Shown: positions 33,684 through 46,910 of the stretch, one piece after another
Layout of the letters: the number at the start of each line of letters is the position of its first letter
How positions within the stretch are numbered: the stretch's first letter is position 1
Assembly (NCBI RefSeq): GCF_050624435.1
Contig: NC_134543.1
Coordinates: 126,571,475 to 126,635,474 of the forward strand
Reading direction: 5' to 3'
From: Tenrec ecaudatus
Taxonomy: Eukaryota; Chordata; Mammalia; Afrosoricida; Tenrecidae
DNA: 64,000 nucleotides
Notes under the pieces: model-generated
Database searches by the model: none
What the model was told of the DNA's origin: nothing
What the model saw: the letters and a program-made list of their open reading frames with translations, nothing else
Program-made: the position numbers and the translations under genes

Positions 33684-33762
33684 AGAGGAGTTCAAAAAGT
33701 TCCTGGAAAAATAGGATTAAAAGATACTGGAAGATTCCTACAGATTTTTTAAAGCCCTCTCA
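33684..33762. mobile_element. second mariner-type MITE, about 80 bp
   Basis: Left end GAGTTCAAAAAGTTCCTGG; right end ATTTTTTAAAGCCCTCTC, whose complement matches the left end imperfectly. It is in the same family as 32559-32626. Confidence 0.5.
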
Positions 33763-36454
33763 TATGCAATCTCTTTCCAAGAAAGAGGAAAGGATACAAT
33801 TTCATGTCAAGTTTAGTGCTTCTGTTATGCACACTGTATAACTATAGTAATGATTGATTATTACTAATATTGTAGGCTTAGTCAAGAATGTTCTTTTCTC
33901 ATTTTTGTCTTGTTTTCCCCAAACAATTTAGGAAATAACTTGCATATAAAGTGTTTAATGTAGAAAAATTCTATTAGGATTACTTTTTAAGGTAAATAAT
34001 TTTAATAAACTAAGAGAAATATGAAAACCTGAGTTAAATGTAAGTATGCATATGTGCATTCTGGCACACATGCACCATTGGGCCAAGAGATGTGTCTGGT
34101 AAGGTTTTATGATCACTGTAAGCAAACGTGTTAAAGGTTAGTTTACTTCTGAAAGTGACATGGGGGATTGTACTTGGGCTCTAGCTTCAAGCATGCCTTT
34201 ACTTCCTGATAGAAGCAATTTTATTGTTACATGAAAGAGAACTTCTTGAGAGAGCTACTTTTATTACACTTTTTTAAAAAATGAATTCATCTGGCATATA
34301 TTAGGAAAGGCATCCATCTCCTGAATCAGAAATACATTTTCATTAAAAAAATTAAATTTTCTTACTGTATTCAAAAGATCAAATGCTGAGTTTTAAGATT
34401 TTGAACCAGAGGGAAACGAGTTTGAATGATTCTTTCTCTACATAGTAACTGTTACTCTATGTTAGCATTTTTCTATTCTTAGACTAGGTTATGGAGAACA
34501 GGAAATAACATTACAAGTGATAAAAACCCAACTAGTAAAATTAATAGCTTGGGATATTTTACTGTCTGTCTCGTCTTGTGGAACGTTCTTCCCAATCAAT
34601 TAACTAATAAGAAATCGGAATGCTACTCAGTTTTTCTGTGTGCGTCACCTCATTGAAAGGAAGCCTGTTTTAGTGTCAGAGAGACCTGAGCTCCTAGGAT
34701 GACTTACTAGATAGTACCATCTTTGTCAACTGGCTTCACCAGACTGACCAATAAAATGTGAATAATACCCACCATAGATTGTATGTGTGAACTACTTATC
34801 AAAGTTTTCAAATCATATTCAGCCCTCAGTAAATGTCAGTGCCTTTTCTTTTCCCTTACCATCTGCTCCCAATATTTGTGGGATTTTTGGTGGATAAAAA
34901 TAATTCCTAATTTGAGTGAATAAAAGCAATTCCTCATCAACTGACATTATATATCTTAGACCTCTGCATCATAACAATTCCTTATAAAATGTTTAACACC
35001 ATTTTTATTGGTTTTTTTAACCAATATAGAATTTTCTATGAACAAATATTGTAGACATGATGACATGGGTAAAGCCAGAATTAAAAATAATAAACTGCAA
35101 AAACAGCTTGTGTAGGGCTTCATCATTTTTGACTATTTTTCTTTACTCTCTACTCTTGATTCCATTTTTGTTTTAGATTTAAGGCTAGGTGTTTGATGTA
35201 ATTGCTTTTGGCTGATGAGGGTGAGGGCAGGAATGGGGCAGCAAAGAGGACTGACTTTGGTAACTGTGAAGCTAGATGTCATTTGGGGTGGGTCTTCAGG
35301 GTTTTGAGAACCATGTCAGTGTGGCAATTACTTTGCAATGTGTGGTGGGTTGGGAGAAAAGGTTGCCATCATAGGTGTTAAGACTCTTTTTCTTGGTCGA
35401 TCCACCATTATTCAAATGCTCCTCACTGATTACGCGCATACTGAGTACTTGGCTTGGGTAGTGGCATTTTGTGGATAGACACTCTTTACTCAATGAATGC
35501 CAATCTGAGGGACACGGTGAGAATTTGAGTTAGAAATATCAATAAAGAATTTCAATTTTTAATGCTCGTCTGTGAAATTCAAATGGACATATGTTGCTGA
35601 TCGTGAAATTGTTTGAAGTATAAGACATAATGATGCTTTAGCGCTGTGAGTCTTTCGGTTCACTCTTTAAGCACAGAATACTCCAAGCCTATGTGTGGTA
35701 GGGGAAATGAATTCAAACAGCTGCATTTTTCACTAAATAAGAAATTGCAGATAGCATTTCTTTGTGAAGCAAGCATTTATCACAGATAGACTCTATAGTT
35801 GCAACAATGAAGATTCTACGTATTTTCCTTAGTGTATCTAGTTGACTTTGCCCAGCCTTTACAGTTTATTAGACTATGTAAACGTAAAAGGTTGTTCTCT
35901 AATCAAGTCATCTTTTAAATACTCTTTCATTCATGTGTTTTGGCTGACAACCATGGAGAATTGATATTCAATCATGATGTTGAGGGTGATTTATTTTTTT
36001 TGAAATCATCTAGGAATGTAGGGCATTTAGCAAGAAGATTGTAAGCATTTTGAGTACTTTGTATTACATAAAGAAAAGGTAGCATCTCAATACCTTGGTG
36101 TTGATGGAGGCATGACTAATACATCAAAACAGATCCAGCCAGTGGTGTCTGAGTCATCTCAGCCCGGGGGGAGTTGTCCTCTGGGTGGCATTGCAGATAG
36201 ACTTGGAAATCATTTGAGTTAAACAGTTTCAAATATTTCAGTGTTTGCTGTATTTTTCAAAATGAAATTTCTGTTTTGAGATCCATTTTGAAAGTGAAAT
36301 GCTTTGAAATAGTGCATATTCATCCATTTGGAACCAAAATGACTGCTGGAGCTTATTTGAATGCATTGTGATCAATTATTATATATCAGTGAGCTCCAAG
36401 AGTCTTCCGAAGGTGCTCACATTTCAGAATAATCTACCGGTGCTTATTTGAGGA
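33763..36454 (+). other. intronic sequence, no gene
   Basis: AT-rich, largely unique sequence without long frames. No structural RNA or intact mobile element was recognised. Confidence 0.6.
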
Positions 36455-36690
36455 CCCCTGGCCATGTAGTGGTTATGCCTTCTGCCAACAGAAAGGCCTG
36501 TGGCTTCCCCGCAGTGGGGACACCACAGAAGAAAAGATCTGGCCTCCACGGTGTGCTCCGGTCAAGACTGCAGCCTAGAAAGCCCGCAGGCCACTGCTAC
36601 TCTGCATAGAGGCCTGCTAAGCATTGCCATCCACTGTAGGGCACCCTGGAACAGTTCTCATTCAGAGATCCTGCTTTTGCTTAAAGCAGG
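36455..36690 (+). mobile_element. AfroSINE copy (tRNA-derived SINE)
   Basis: It opens CCCTGGCCATGTAGTGGTTA, the tRNA-like head of the afrotherian SINE with an A-box-like region, and continues AGAAAAGATCTGGCCTCCAC and a decayed body. The frame at 36500-36712 is an artefact. Confidence 0.7.
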
Positions 36691-39069
36691 ACAATTGTGT
36701 AAAATGGTGTAGCTGTATGACTCTATACGATGCTCTATTCAGTTATCTTTTAACTAACTTCTTGGGCTTTAACTCACATGAAGAGAATGGCCTAGCTACC
36801 TTGTTACAAAAGGTTGATGAAGAATACATTTCTGCATTTCACAGGATGTAAGAAATGCATAGTAAATACAGGGACATGCATGAGACTGTTTATCTGAAAA
36901 TTAATGAAGGAAAGTCTGAATTTCTGAAACCTGAAATATGTCTGCTTATGTTCATTTTTCCTCACTCCCAACTTCTCCTATCTCACATTCATTCTGTTGA
37001 AATGCATTGTCAAATCGGCAGACAAATGCTTACCATTTGGTTTCTATTTATCAAATGAAAGGACTAGGGTTTTGAATTGGTTCTTCACGTATCAGTCATG
37101 GATGTTGAAGGTAGACGGTATACAGTCAGTAAAATATGGGTGTTTCAGAACGATACATGGGAATGCAGAAAAAGTACCGTCAATGTCCCCCTAGAAGTGT
37201 AATCTCGATTCTAGAAAACAAAGGCGCCACGGGCATTGCTTAGCAACTACCTATCTTGACCAGCAGAGTTGCAAAAAATAGTACCCTGCACAGAGATGAC
37301 AGCTAATTTTACCACTTTGAACATGGTTGGTTTTCCACAGTCCTGGTAATAATGTGGCCTTCTGAAAGGGTTCTGAGTTTCCCATAGCGAGGCTCTGCCT
37401 GCCATGTTTCCAAATCTGGTTGTGGGTTCAGTAGACCTACAGCTTGCACATTGGTGTCTGTTCCTAGTTCACCTTGAGGACCCGAACTGAACCAGTTCTA
37501 ACTGGTTCCAAGACATTGACAGAACTAATCCTAGATGTTATATTCTCAAATCATCTCTTTGGGGTGATTTAAGTCCTTTTCGGGACTGAGATTTGTTTAG
37601 GAAAAAAGAATGTAACTGTACATGAGAAAGACAGGACAATACTCGTGCAAACAAACTAAAACCCTTTAAATACAATTTAAATGGACTCATACACAATGAA
37701 AGCTTTGAGAAAATTGAGTCTATGAGAGAAACTTACTTTTTTTAAACAATAATTTTGTTAAACTCACTTAAACACTGTTCTGCTAAAAGGCTGGTGGCAC
37801 AGACACCCCCAGAGATCCCTCTAGGGAAAGCCCCGCCAGTCTCTCCCATAAAATACAGCCTGGAAGACCCTGGGGCATTTCGTACTCTGCTACCTGAAAT
37901 GACTTGAAGGTGCCCAGTAACGACATGTTGACGTGATAGAAATGTCACAGAAACATTTGCTCTCTGGGGTAATTTAAAAAACCAGAAAGAAAAAATATCT
38001 ACCATCAAGTAATTTCTGATTCACAGCAGCTGCAGAATTTTAAATATGCAGTGTTTATTTAATATTTCTACTGATGTGCTTCCCTTTTGAGGTGTTTTTC
38101 TTAATGGAAAATTAAAAAAATAATTTCTATGCTTGCATATCAAATACTAATAATTTGTTTCAATAAAACATATTTTAGAGGGAAACTTTATCCACATAGC
38201 CCACCTAAGAAAATAAAAGAAAAAACACCATCTTCCTTTCTCTAAGAATTTTTTAATATAAATTGTTTCAAATGAAGCTTGACAATTTTGGCGATGTTGA
38301 TTCTTCCCCTATTTCTGGATCATGTGAATCTGAGTCATAGATGTGCAGATTTATATGGGACTTTGGTTATTATCTAGTCCAAAATTTACCTGATTAATAG
38401 AACTCTAATCTGCATTAAAGTGTTGGAAGGTGGTTTCCTATGAACATAACTTTATGGGATTTATACATAATATGTCTCTTAATGTAAAATGGGCATGGTC
38501 ATTTAGGACTGTTTGATTAATCAGTACAAAAGCAAAAATTTTGATATTCAGTCAGTGCACTAATGAGATCCAAGACTATACTTTGCTGTACTATTTAATG
38601 CAGAATGTCATTATAAAGCAGTCAGCTTGGTTTGGTCTAGTGTGTCTGTATTGACTGCTCTTCAGGTCGTGAGAGAAATAAGAGGACAAGAAATGCACCT
38701 GCCCACCCCCATAAAGACATGGTTAACCGTTTCTTTCTGAACGCCTGTTGAAATAGATTATGTTAGGATTTTTTTGAACAGGTAATTCATAACGAACATT
38801 TTGTGTACCATAAGTGCTTTTAGAGACATTTCTAATGTTTGATATTCATAATTATAACATGGAAAATAGGATCCCTGCAGAAGACAAAAGTCTATTTACC
38901 TGATGGAATCTTTTCCCTTTCTCTGGCACGTTTTCAGAGATCAGTTTCTACACTGTTGACTGAGATTTCAGTGTATTTTGCCAGAGAGGTCAGCTTCCTT
39001 TGCAGATAGATCACCCTGTGGTCAGCACTCTTTGGCTGGCCTTGGTTATTATAATATAGAGAGCAAGGT
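36691..39069 (+). other. intronic sequence, no gene
   Basis: AT-rich and mostly unique. Small frames only (for example 37742-38008 -), not recognisable. Confidence 0.6.
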
Positions 39070-39081
39070 GCAGCTATTTTC

Positions 39082-39115
<34 letters not shown>

Positions 39116-39816
39116 ATTTGACTTTATTTCACACTAGGTGGTGAGGGCACAAGCAATCCCCTTAATAAAGTTGACAATGAGCTTCACTCAGAACATTTTT
39201 AATAATGCACACTAAAAAAGAAAGTATTCATCTTACAAATTGTTTTGCAATCCAAATATACAACAGCTTGGAAAACACCAGGTAGGGAAGAAACGCCCAT
39301 GTAAATGACAGGTTAAAACGACGACGAGAACGGCACAGGGGGTATGGCTCGGGCCTCACAGTTTTCTCACTGCGTCATCAATGTCAGAAATCTGTTCCTT
39401 CAGCTGGCTCCACTGCTCGGGGTTTAAAGAAATACCTTTTCTTCCTGGTTTCATTTCACCTTCTTGGTCCATCCAATATTCTCTAATATCAATTAGGACT
39501 TTCCCCTTGAAGTCCCGAACACTGACATACCGCATTTTCCCAATCTGGAACATGTTATCGTCTCGGCTGCTGCTCTGCTTGGAGGACGACAGGGCTCTGG
39601 AAGTCTCCCCCGTCTTCTGCTTCTTGATGGGCTTTTCTGGAGCAACCTGCTTTTTCCTCTTTAGCTTTTTGTCGACTTCACTATCAGAATCACTGCCAGA
39701 TGAGCTTGAAGAAACAAGTTCCTTTAACTTAGGCATTGCTGTGTCCGTGCCGCCGAACGGTCTCCTGCCTGCTCGCTCGCGACTGACAGAGAAACGGAAG
39801 TCGCAGCTATTTTCTT
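39070..39816 (-). pseudogene. SUB1: SUB1 (PC4) processed retrocopy with target-site duplication
   Basis: The insertion is bounded by a perfect 14-bp duplication, GCAGCTATTTTCTT, at 39070-39083 and 39803-39816. On the minus strand it runs: GC-rich 5'UTR, the intronless 126-residue frame, a 3'UTR, an AATAAA signal (TTTATT at 39124-39129) and a tail region that is now a (CA)n/(GT)n tract at 39084-39114. A single contiguous coding block from a multi-exon parent, with tail and duplication, is the signature of L1-mediated retrocopying. It is antisense to ADGRB3 within its intron. Confidence 0.95.
39356..39736 (-). CDS. SUB1: intact SUB1-like reading frame in the retrocopy
   Basis: SUB1/PC4 is a nuclear single-stranded-DNA-binding coactivator of RNA polymerase II. 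The frame encodes 126 residues without a stop: a Ser-rich acidic N-terminus ([18 protein letters not shown]), a Lys-rich segment ([18 protein letters not shown]) and the C-terminal DNA-binding domain from about residue 62 ([20 protein letters not shown]) to DAVRKL. The human protein is 127 residues, so one serine appears to be missing in the SSS-RDD region. Whether it is expressed is unknown: it brings only the parental 5'UTR and sits opposite ADGRB3. A conserved frame can also simply reflect youth. Confidence 0.85.
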   Translation of the reverse strand: MPKLKELVSSSSSGSDSDSEVDKKLKRKKQVAPEKPIKKQKTGETSRALSSSKQSSSRDDNMFQIGKMRYVSVRDFKGKVLIDIREYWMDQEGEMKPGRKGISLNPEQWSQLKEQISDIDDAVRKL

Positions 39817-41256
39817 AAGTGATGCCTGATGAATTAACCAATTACAGTGGCCTTTTTATTTCCCCATAAGCTTTACTTTCAAGTCTGAGGATGCAAAGTA
39901 ACTGTAGAATGCCACTGTTTCACTTGCACAGTATTTTAATACCTTAGTGCTTGTATATGTGAAGAATCTACTAGTGTAGATTAGTGGTTTCCCTGGAATT
40001 TTCTGCTGGCCATATCTAGGTGCTGAATGGATTATAAAAGGTATAAATGAGTTCTGGGCATAATAAATATGAAATAAGCTGTCCTCCTGAAGCCACAGAA
40101 AGCACAGACATGAAGTCGTGGAGTTTGGGAGCAGGGCTGACATTGATTCACTCAGTAGTAAGAGCTAAGGAAGGGGAAAGAAATCAGTAAAAGGCGCGGC
40201 GATGTAAGTTTCACCAATTTTTTTCCTCCTGCTTCTTAGAAGTGGAGCATTTTTCTTCCTAAGTAAAAGCCAATATATTAAAAAGATTTACAAATGTGCT
40301 TGACACAACGGATGTATGTATGGATTGTGACAAGAGTTGTATGAGCCCCCAATACAATGATTTAAAAATAATAATAATTTAAAAAATATTTACAAGATTA
40401 GAGTTGCTTCTGTTGATGTGGACAGAAGGACCAGAGTTCTATTTAATCAGCCTCTCCAAAAATTTGTCCTCTGTTGGTCTCAGAGGTAGCCCTGGAAAAG
40501 CACTACAGAACTATAAATCAGAGAGCCTCTCTATATGGAGCGACATTTTTAGAATTAACTTGATAGACTTTTTCTTCCTCCTTGGAACTAATATTTTCAG
40601 TATTGTGATCACTAAGAATACATCAGAACAGTCCTTTTGCTTTTCTGGTGTTTCCTCAGGACAAAATTCACAATTTGTCAGTTCCTACGGCCCACGTGGT
40701 ATGCTTAATTTTCTTCCATGCCCTGTTCCCGCTTGACGAAATGGCCGAGTGTGCCGGCTCTCACTTCCACCCTCATCCAGACCTGGGTCCTTTTCCCGGT
40801 TTCTCGGGGAGGGGTGTGGTTGTGTTCTGCAGTGTCTCTGGCATGCCTCATCCGAGCTGGTGGGCCTCGGTTGTCTCCTGCTAGGCTCAAGGGTCTCTTC
40901 CCTGGCTTTCCAGAGACCATAGTGTGATGAAACCATACTGGGGTTCAGGCCAGAGGTGAGAGACCACCCCCTCTTCTCCACTCTGTGTCAAACCTGCTGA
41001 CTAAGACATCTATGCCTGGCTCACTTCGAAGGCTTAATCATCGGAACACTTCTTTCAAAGTCTATCTGGAGCCAGTTTGTAGAGGGTCTTCCTGTGGACA
41101 TCAGGGTAAACACCACAATTCTCCCTCTCTCCTCCTAACCACTTGGATTCCTTTTCAATTTTTTCTAACTTTTCCAATTTCCAATGTTTTCAACTTGGTT
41201 TCCTAGCCCCAAAGCACTACTGCACACTGCCATGTCACTCACTAGTGCACATTGGG
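39817..41256 (+). other. intronic sequence with an L1 3' scrap at 40285-40380
   Basis: 40285-40380 reads ACAAATGTGCTTGACACAAC, then GTATGAGCCCCCAATACAATG and an A-rich tail, which is a sense L1 3' terminus. The remainder shows short frames on both strands (40404-40981) without recognisable features. Confidence 0.55.
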
Positions 41257-41264
41257 CTCTAGGG

Positions 41265-41469
41265 CAGTGGTTCTCAACCTTCCTAATACCATGACCCTTT
41301 CATACACTTCCTCATGTTGTGGCCCACAACCATAACATTATTTTCGTCGCTACTTCATGACTGTCATTTTGCTACTGTTATGAATTGGGCGACCCCTGGG
41401 AAAGGGTTGTTCAAACCCCACCCCCCCCCCCGCCCAAAGTGGTCACGACCCACAGGTTGCGAACCACTG
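41265..41469. mobile_element. SPIN-type hAT element (non-autonomous), copy 1
   Basis: The 205-bp element begins CAGTGGTTCTCAACC and ends GGTTGCGAACCACTG, terminal inverted repeats of the SPIN hAT family. It is flanked by a perfect 8-bp duplication, CTCTAGGG (41257-41264, 41470-41477). The interior (TTGCTACTGTTATGAATTGG, then GCGACCCC) lacks the middle segment present in many SPIN copies of other species, so it is a deletion subfamily shared with copy 2. A C11 run near 41422 has expanded. Confidence 0.92.
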
Positions 41470-41477
41470 CTCTAGGG

Positions 41478-42384
41478 CCTCTGTGTTTAAACTTAATGGA
41501 AACAACCCACATTTTTGCATAAGCCTAATTTGAATTCATACTGAAATTGCTACAATAATTCTGTATTTACATGACAAAGGACCACATCTTCAACATTTTT
41601 TTCCTCAAAAGGGTACTTAGGTTTCCCAGTATTTGCAAGTGTACCTAGATGCAGGGGCGACTAATCTTTAGCAGCGCCAACCTTACCACCAACCTAAGTG
41701 CATTCATCATATTCATTTAGTATTTCCAGTGGCTCACACGGAAAAGTAAAATCTTGTCCTACATTCCATTTCTTCCTTCTTCTGCCTTCCCTTCCTTTAA
41801 TATTTTTTAATGTTTGCGAATACATAGACTTCCCTATGCTTTCCTATATGATTTTAGGACCTATAGATTATATGTTGCAATAGTTTACACTGAATCTTGA
41901 TATTAATATCCATGTAGGAGGTTTTATTGTAAATCTATTTCTATGGTAGTTCATGGGGAGCTTGTAATCACTTAGTAAACAGTGCTTCATTAATCCTAAT
42001 AATTTTCTTGCAAGGTTAATTATGTAGCAATAATTAACCTCCCCTTTGAGTAGGTGGGCTTTTGTTTCAATGAGAAGTATTCTTACCTCCCATGAGAGAG
42101 GGAGGGGAGCGAGTAGGCTGCTGTGAACTTCAAGAGTGCCTCTGTGTTACTTAGTGGCGAGAGAATAATTGTTCCCATTGCTTGTGGCATGCCGGTAAAT
42201 CTGGTCCACTGGACTGTGCCTTCCATTCATGCCCTAGCTTTATGATTCTCAAGAGTGTGGATTATGGTTTGCTTGTTAATTTTAGGAAACATACTCTGGC
42301 ATTCAAAGAAAAATAAATAGGTCATTGACCAACTGAGAAAGTTAAATAGAATATGGAACTACCTCATAGGGTGTTCAAGGCTAT
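41478..42384 (+). other. intronic sequence, no gene
   Basis: AT-rich intron; no feature recognised. Confidence 0.55.
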
Positions 42385-42500
42385 CACCTTACTAAGAGCA
42401 CCAGTTCTTAGCCAGTGTCTCTTGGTGGCTTGGAACTGCCAATCTTTTGGCCAGTAGTTGAGTTCTTAACAATTGGCACCACCTTGGCACTCTAGAAAAT
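42385..42500 (-). mobile_element. AfroSINE fragment
   Basis: CTTGGTGGCTTGGAACTGCC, AATCTTTTGGCCAGTAGTTG and TTGGCACCACCTTGGCACTC are the complement of the tRNA-like head of the SINE. Confidence 0.65.
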
Positions 42501-44489
42501 GAATCTACTTTTGTCTTTCACCCATTATGTTGTGTTCTGGAGAAAAAACTTAGGAATGGAATTAACTACACATTAGGCCCCACAAGTTTATCTCTAATTT
42601 ATAGGGGTGATATACATACTTAACACATGTACATATGCCATGAAATGTTCACAGCATTATGCACTTATATAACTTGAACAAGTAAATGCTGGCCATTAAT
42701 TTGAGAAGATATACCTGGTTACACTATGTGTACTAACTAAATATGTACTAAATATAAATTCGATTGGTGTGACTTATTTAAAGGTCATAGGACAGATGAA
42801 TAAAAAGACCTTTTGCAATGGAGGCTTTACATTTTAAGTTGATTGCCTTGAAAAGTACAGTCATTACTTTCAGAATAGCATCCACTGACTTTTCTTGTAT
42901 ATCAGAAATGAAATTTTTTCTTAGGTTTTGAGAGTTTGTAATTTGCCATAGAAATTACTTGATATAGTATCAGTATTAAAAGAGAATAATTTACTTTCAC
43001 ATTTTGGAAATAGGAACAATACGTTATGCTATAAAAATTAATCATCTTTTCCCCCATCTGTTTTGTTCCTTTAGAACATCGTTACATATCAGAACCCCAA
43101 GCTATAATTTCAGTTTCATTTTTAGATATCTCCTGGGCGAAGGTAATTTTAATGTAAAATGTTAATTTGCTGCAAGAGTTAGACTTGTTAGGTTCGAGTC
43201 CCAATTTTCTAACATTTAGCATTGTGGCCTTGGCAAATGACCTACCTCCTAAATTTTAGTTTCGTCGTGTGTGAAGGGATAATGATTTCAGTGAGTTAAC
43301 TGGGAAACTGAATTATGTAATGCCTGTAAAATACACAGCATAATGCCGGGACGGTTTAGTATAGGCTCACTAATGGTTAACATTTATTAATTGAATGACC
43401 CTGGAACCATTTAGAACAGTAGATTTTTTTAATTCAACAAATAAAAATTTGATTCACTCTGGAAAGAAATATATCTATTTAATTGACTTCAAAGTAAGTC
43501 AGAAGACTTTCCAATTGTTTGGTCTGCAGTCATGCACTATATCTTTACATCTTTCTCCCCTCTGTGTGTTCAAGTTCTTTGAAAAAGAAAAGTATGCTGC
43601 CATATTTGTTCTCATTTACTCCAAATTCATTTTTTTAAATCCCTGTTTACATCATGAATTGTTTGCCAAAGTTGAGAAACCACAACTGAGAGTCCCCTAA
43701 AGGGTGGCGTCGACTCTGAATTGGAAAAAGCAGCAATTCCATTTCCACTGCCTGAGCAAATGCCTCCTTTGTGTAGTTATCAATAATTTTACAGTACAAA
43801 TCACGTCACACATTCTTGATTAGGTCAAATTAAAAGCTGCCCTCTGATTTCTTTCGAAAGAGTGCAGTGCATGGTAAAATGCAGCACATCACAAATGGGT
43901 ATCTCTTAGCCTGCCACGAATCCCCTTTCCCTCTGCCTCCCTCGGAAAGGACTCAGTTCCCCTGGTAAAATATCTTGCTTGCTGTCTTCTTTTATAACAT
44001 TTGTTCTTAGGCTTAATGCAGGAAATTGGCAATAAAATATGATTCTATATTCTGTTTTCAAAAGATTATACTTCCTTGCTTTCAATTGCATAAAACTTTT
44101 GGACATTACAAACAAGAGAATTAGCGCAGTGGTATTAGAGCTTTAACTCTCTCTAGTCCCTTGTGTTTGAAAAGGCACTTCAGTTAGAACACTGGATACT
44201 GACGTCTCCAAGTAATTTCAGTCAAGTCACATACTCCCTCAGAGAGAGCTCCTGGTTTCTCCCTTATGGAAAGAAGAGCAGCCGTCGGTAACTCTAGGCT
44301 TGTATGGGAAGTAAAAGTGGAATATGCAAGAAAGCCATTGAGGAAAGAGCAAGTGGTATCAGAAGATGTTTTTGTGGTTGTTACTGTTTTTGTCAATAGC
44401 TACTTGTAAAACCAAGTTTTCCTAGTTTACTTCATCACCATGTATGTATGTAAAATAATACTGAGATCCAGTGAAGAAGAAACAAACCT
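42501..44489 (+). other. intronic sequence, no gene
   Basis: AT-rich, no long frames beyond 101 codons (43395-43700), which is not recognised. Nothing else was seen. Confidence 0.6.
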
Positions 44490-44790
44490 GACTAGGAAGA
44501 AGTCCAGCCAGAATACTCCTTAGCAGCGTAGATGGCGACACTTCCCCTCATGTACTCTGCACACGTTGTCAGGAGAGACCAGTCCTTGGAGAAGGACATC
44601 CTGGTCAAGTAGAGGGGCAGGGACAGAGAGGAAGGCTCTTAAGGAGATGGATTCTCACAGTGACCGCAACCTTGGGCTCGAGCATAAGAACAGTTGAGAG
44701 GATGGCCCAGGACTGGTCAGTGGCTTCATTCTGCTGCCCATGAGGTCTATAGAAGTTGGAACCTAACAGCAGCAACAGCAGAAAGATTCA
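44490..44790 (+). mobile_element. RTE/BovB-type LINE 3' end
   Basis: CAGTCCTTGGAGAAGGACAT, GAGATGGATTCTCACAGTG, GCTCGAGCATAAGAACAG, GAGGATGGCCCAGGACTGG and a CAACAGCAG tail reproduce the conserved ORF2 end and short 3' tail of RTE/BovB LINEs, with small deletions. Confidence 0.8.
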
Positions 44791-46707
44791 TATGGAAAGG
44801 AGTCTTTGCAATTGTCATGTTTTGAGAAGACTCTAATGTCCTCGGGAGAAGCATGTCTATTGTTTGGCTTGTCTGTTTTTTTCTATATCAATCACCACAT
44901 TCAAATAGTTCCGTTTCCTTTTCACCTGTTATTCATCAGCTTTGTGACCATGTGCCAATTTGGTTCACATTAACGGACCTCGCTTTCTACAGTTGTAAAA
45001 TAGAGATTATTCCTATTCCATGTGTCTTTATTTTTTTGTATATAGTTTGCACAATAATAATGATCTACAAATGAAGTGGAAAGAAGCGGTTTTCTTAATT
45101 TGTGTGTTTTTAAGTAATAGCACATCTTAAGTTTTAGGCTGCTCACAGTAAGCTGAAGTGTATGGGCTTCAATTTCACTCCGCTCCAGTCATCCTACACT
45201 GTTGATGAAGATAAAAAACATAATTAATCTCCTCATAATAAGCTTCTACTCTCATGTCAATCAGTTAGGCTGCTTAGAAATAAACACATGCTTTCCTTCT
45301 TGAGGAAGCCAAGAGTTAGCTTTAGATGAGATGGATTCACATTAATGCTCACTGAAAACTTTGCCTAAGTCTTGAAAAACTGTCTAAGCAAAATTGGAAT
45401 TTCATAGAATTATTCATTTTCTCCAACAGCCCATGGCTACATATAAATAAGTAAAGAATCTGTATCACCCTAATGAAAATTGGAATGTGTTAATTTTTAA
45501 GGAATACAAATTAGATATACTTTACATAATTATATAATTATAAATTCTTAAGCAGAATAAAATATGGAGACCTTCACAGTTTCATAGGGTGTCTTTGAAC
45601 TCTTGAAAAGACTACAGATTCGAATTTAGCCTCTGCGGTTTATAGGTGTGAATATTTCGGAACACAGAGCCACTCATAAACTTGCTTGCATGGAATAATG
45701 CCTCAAATTTAAGGTAAACAAGCCCTCTGCCTGTTACTCTCTACTTGAAATACTTAGAACTTGTGCTGAGTTCTGACAAACTTAATACTAGGCAAAACCT
45801 TTTTAACAACACTCAATCTTGTGCTTTTGAACAAGTGGAGCAAACTAGATAACCCAGTGCCTTCTAGCTGACTCTGACCCTGGACAGTCCTTTAGAGGTT
45901 TTCTGAGACTGTGAGTCTTTAAAGGAGCAGGCAGCCTCGACCTTCTCCTACATAGCAAGCTGGTGGGTGGATGTCTGTCCAGTCATCACCAACCTTATGT
46001 TTAGTGGCCCAGTGCCTCACCCACGGCTCCAGAAGAAATAGGTAAAGCTATATTGAGATTAAAACAAACAAACAAACAAACCCAAACAGATCTGTTTACC
46101 TCATGCTAAATCAGGCTAATGTCAAATTCTTAAACTCTTTTTATTCTTTATAGCTTCTTATAGTTGGCATTACACAACTCAGACCTGGTTGTCATAAACT
46201 CTTTTGCAAACCTTGCATCTGTGGGGAACGTCACAGGTGGATCGTCACAATGACTGCAACAATGGGCTTAAACATAAGAACAATTGTTTAGCTCTTAAAC
46301 ACAAATCTGTAGTAGAAATGTCTTAGCTCTAGTGGATATTTTGAAGAGAATCCTAATTGAACAAAACAGGTTATTAAGTGTATACTTTATATGTATTTTT
46401 CTGTGTATTATTTTTTAAATATTCACAGATACTCTTGTATCACTTAACTATAGGTCCGGTGCCATTTGAAGTGCACCTGGTCTTCAGGCGAACCTTAGGA
46501 GATACCGTCAAGCCCTGAGAGACACTGATTATTCTTAACCGCATTTTCCTTGGTGAGGAAACAAAGGCACAGAGAACTCGAGTGAGCTTGTCCAATATTA
46601 CATTGAGAATTAAAAAGTTGAACCAAACTTCAAGCCATGGAACTTCCAGCCGACCTTCAAGCCATCTTAACTCTTCACTGTACTACTCTTCAGTAAAGAT
46701 AAATCAG
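44791..46707 (+). other. intron with SINE and RTE fragments and an AAAC tract
   Basis: A decayed AfroSINE (-) lies at about 45850-46030 (CTGACTCTGACCCTGGACAG, CACGGCTCCAG). An (AAAC)n tract sits at 46062-46083. A short RTE piece at about 46215-46290 reads ACTGCAACAATGGGCTTAAA. No gene was seen. Confidence 0.55.
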
Positions 46708-46715
46708 GTCTAGAG

Positions 46716-46910
46716 CAGTAGTTCTCAACCTACCCATTGCGTGACCCTTTCATGCAGGTCCTCATGCTGGGGTGACCCCCAACCGTAAAATTATTTTTGT
46801 TGCTACTTGATAACTGTAATTTTGCTACTGTTCTGAATTGGATGACCCCTGTGAAAGAAAGGGTCGTTCGACCTCCAAAGGGGTCGCGACCCACATGTTG
46901 AGAACCGCTG
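46716..46910. mobile_element. SPIN-type hAT element, copy 2
   Basis: 195 bp from CAGTAGTTCTCAACC to GGGTCGCGACC...TTGAGAACCGCTG, flanked by GTCTAGAG (46708-46715) and GTCTAAAG (46911-46918), an 8-bp duplication with one mismatch. It has the same internal deletion as copy 1. Confidence 0.92.

Noticed and set aside
39084-39114. (GT)n tract as an independent microsatellite
   Set aside because: It sits exactly between the target duplication and the 3'UTR of the SUB1 retrocopy, so it is best read as the decayed and expanded tail.
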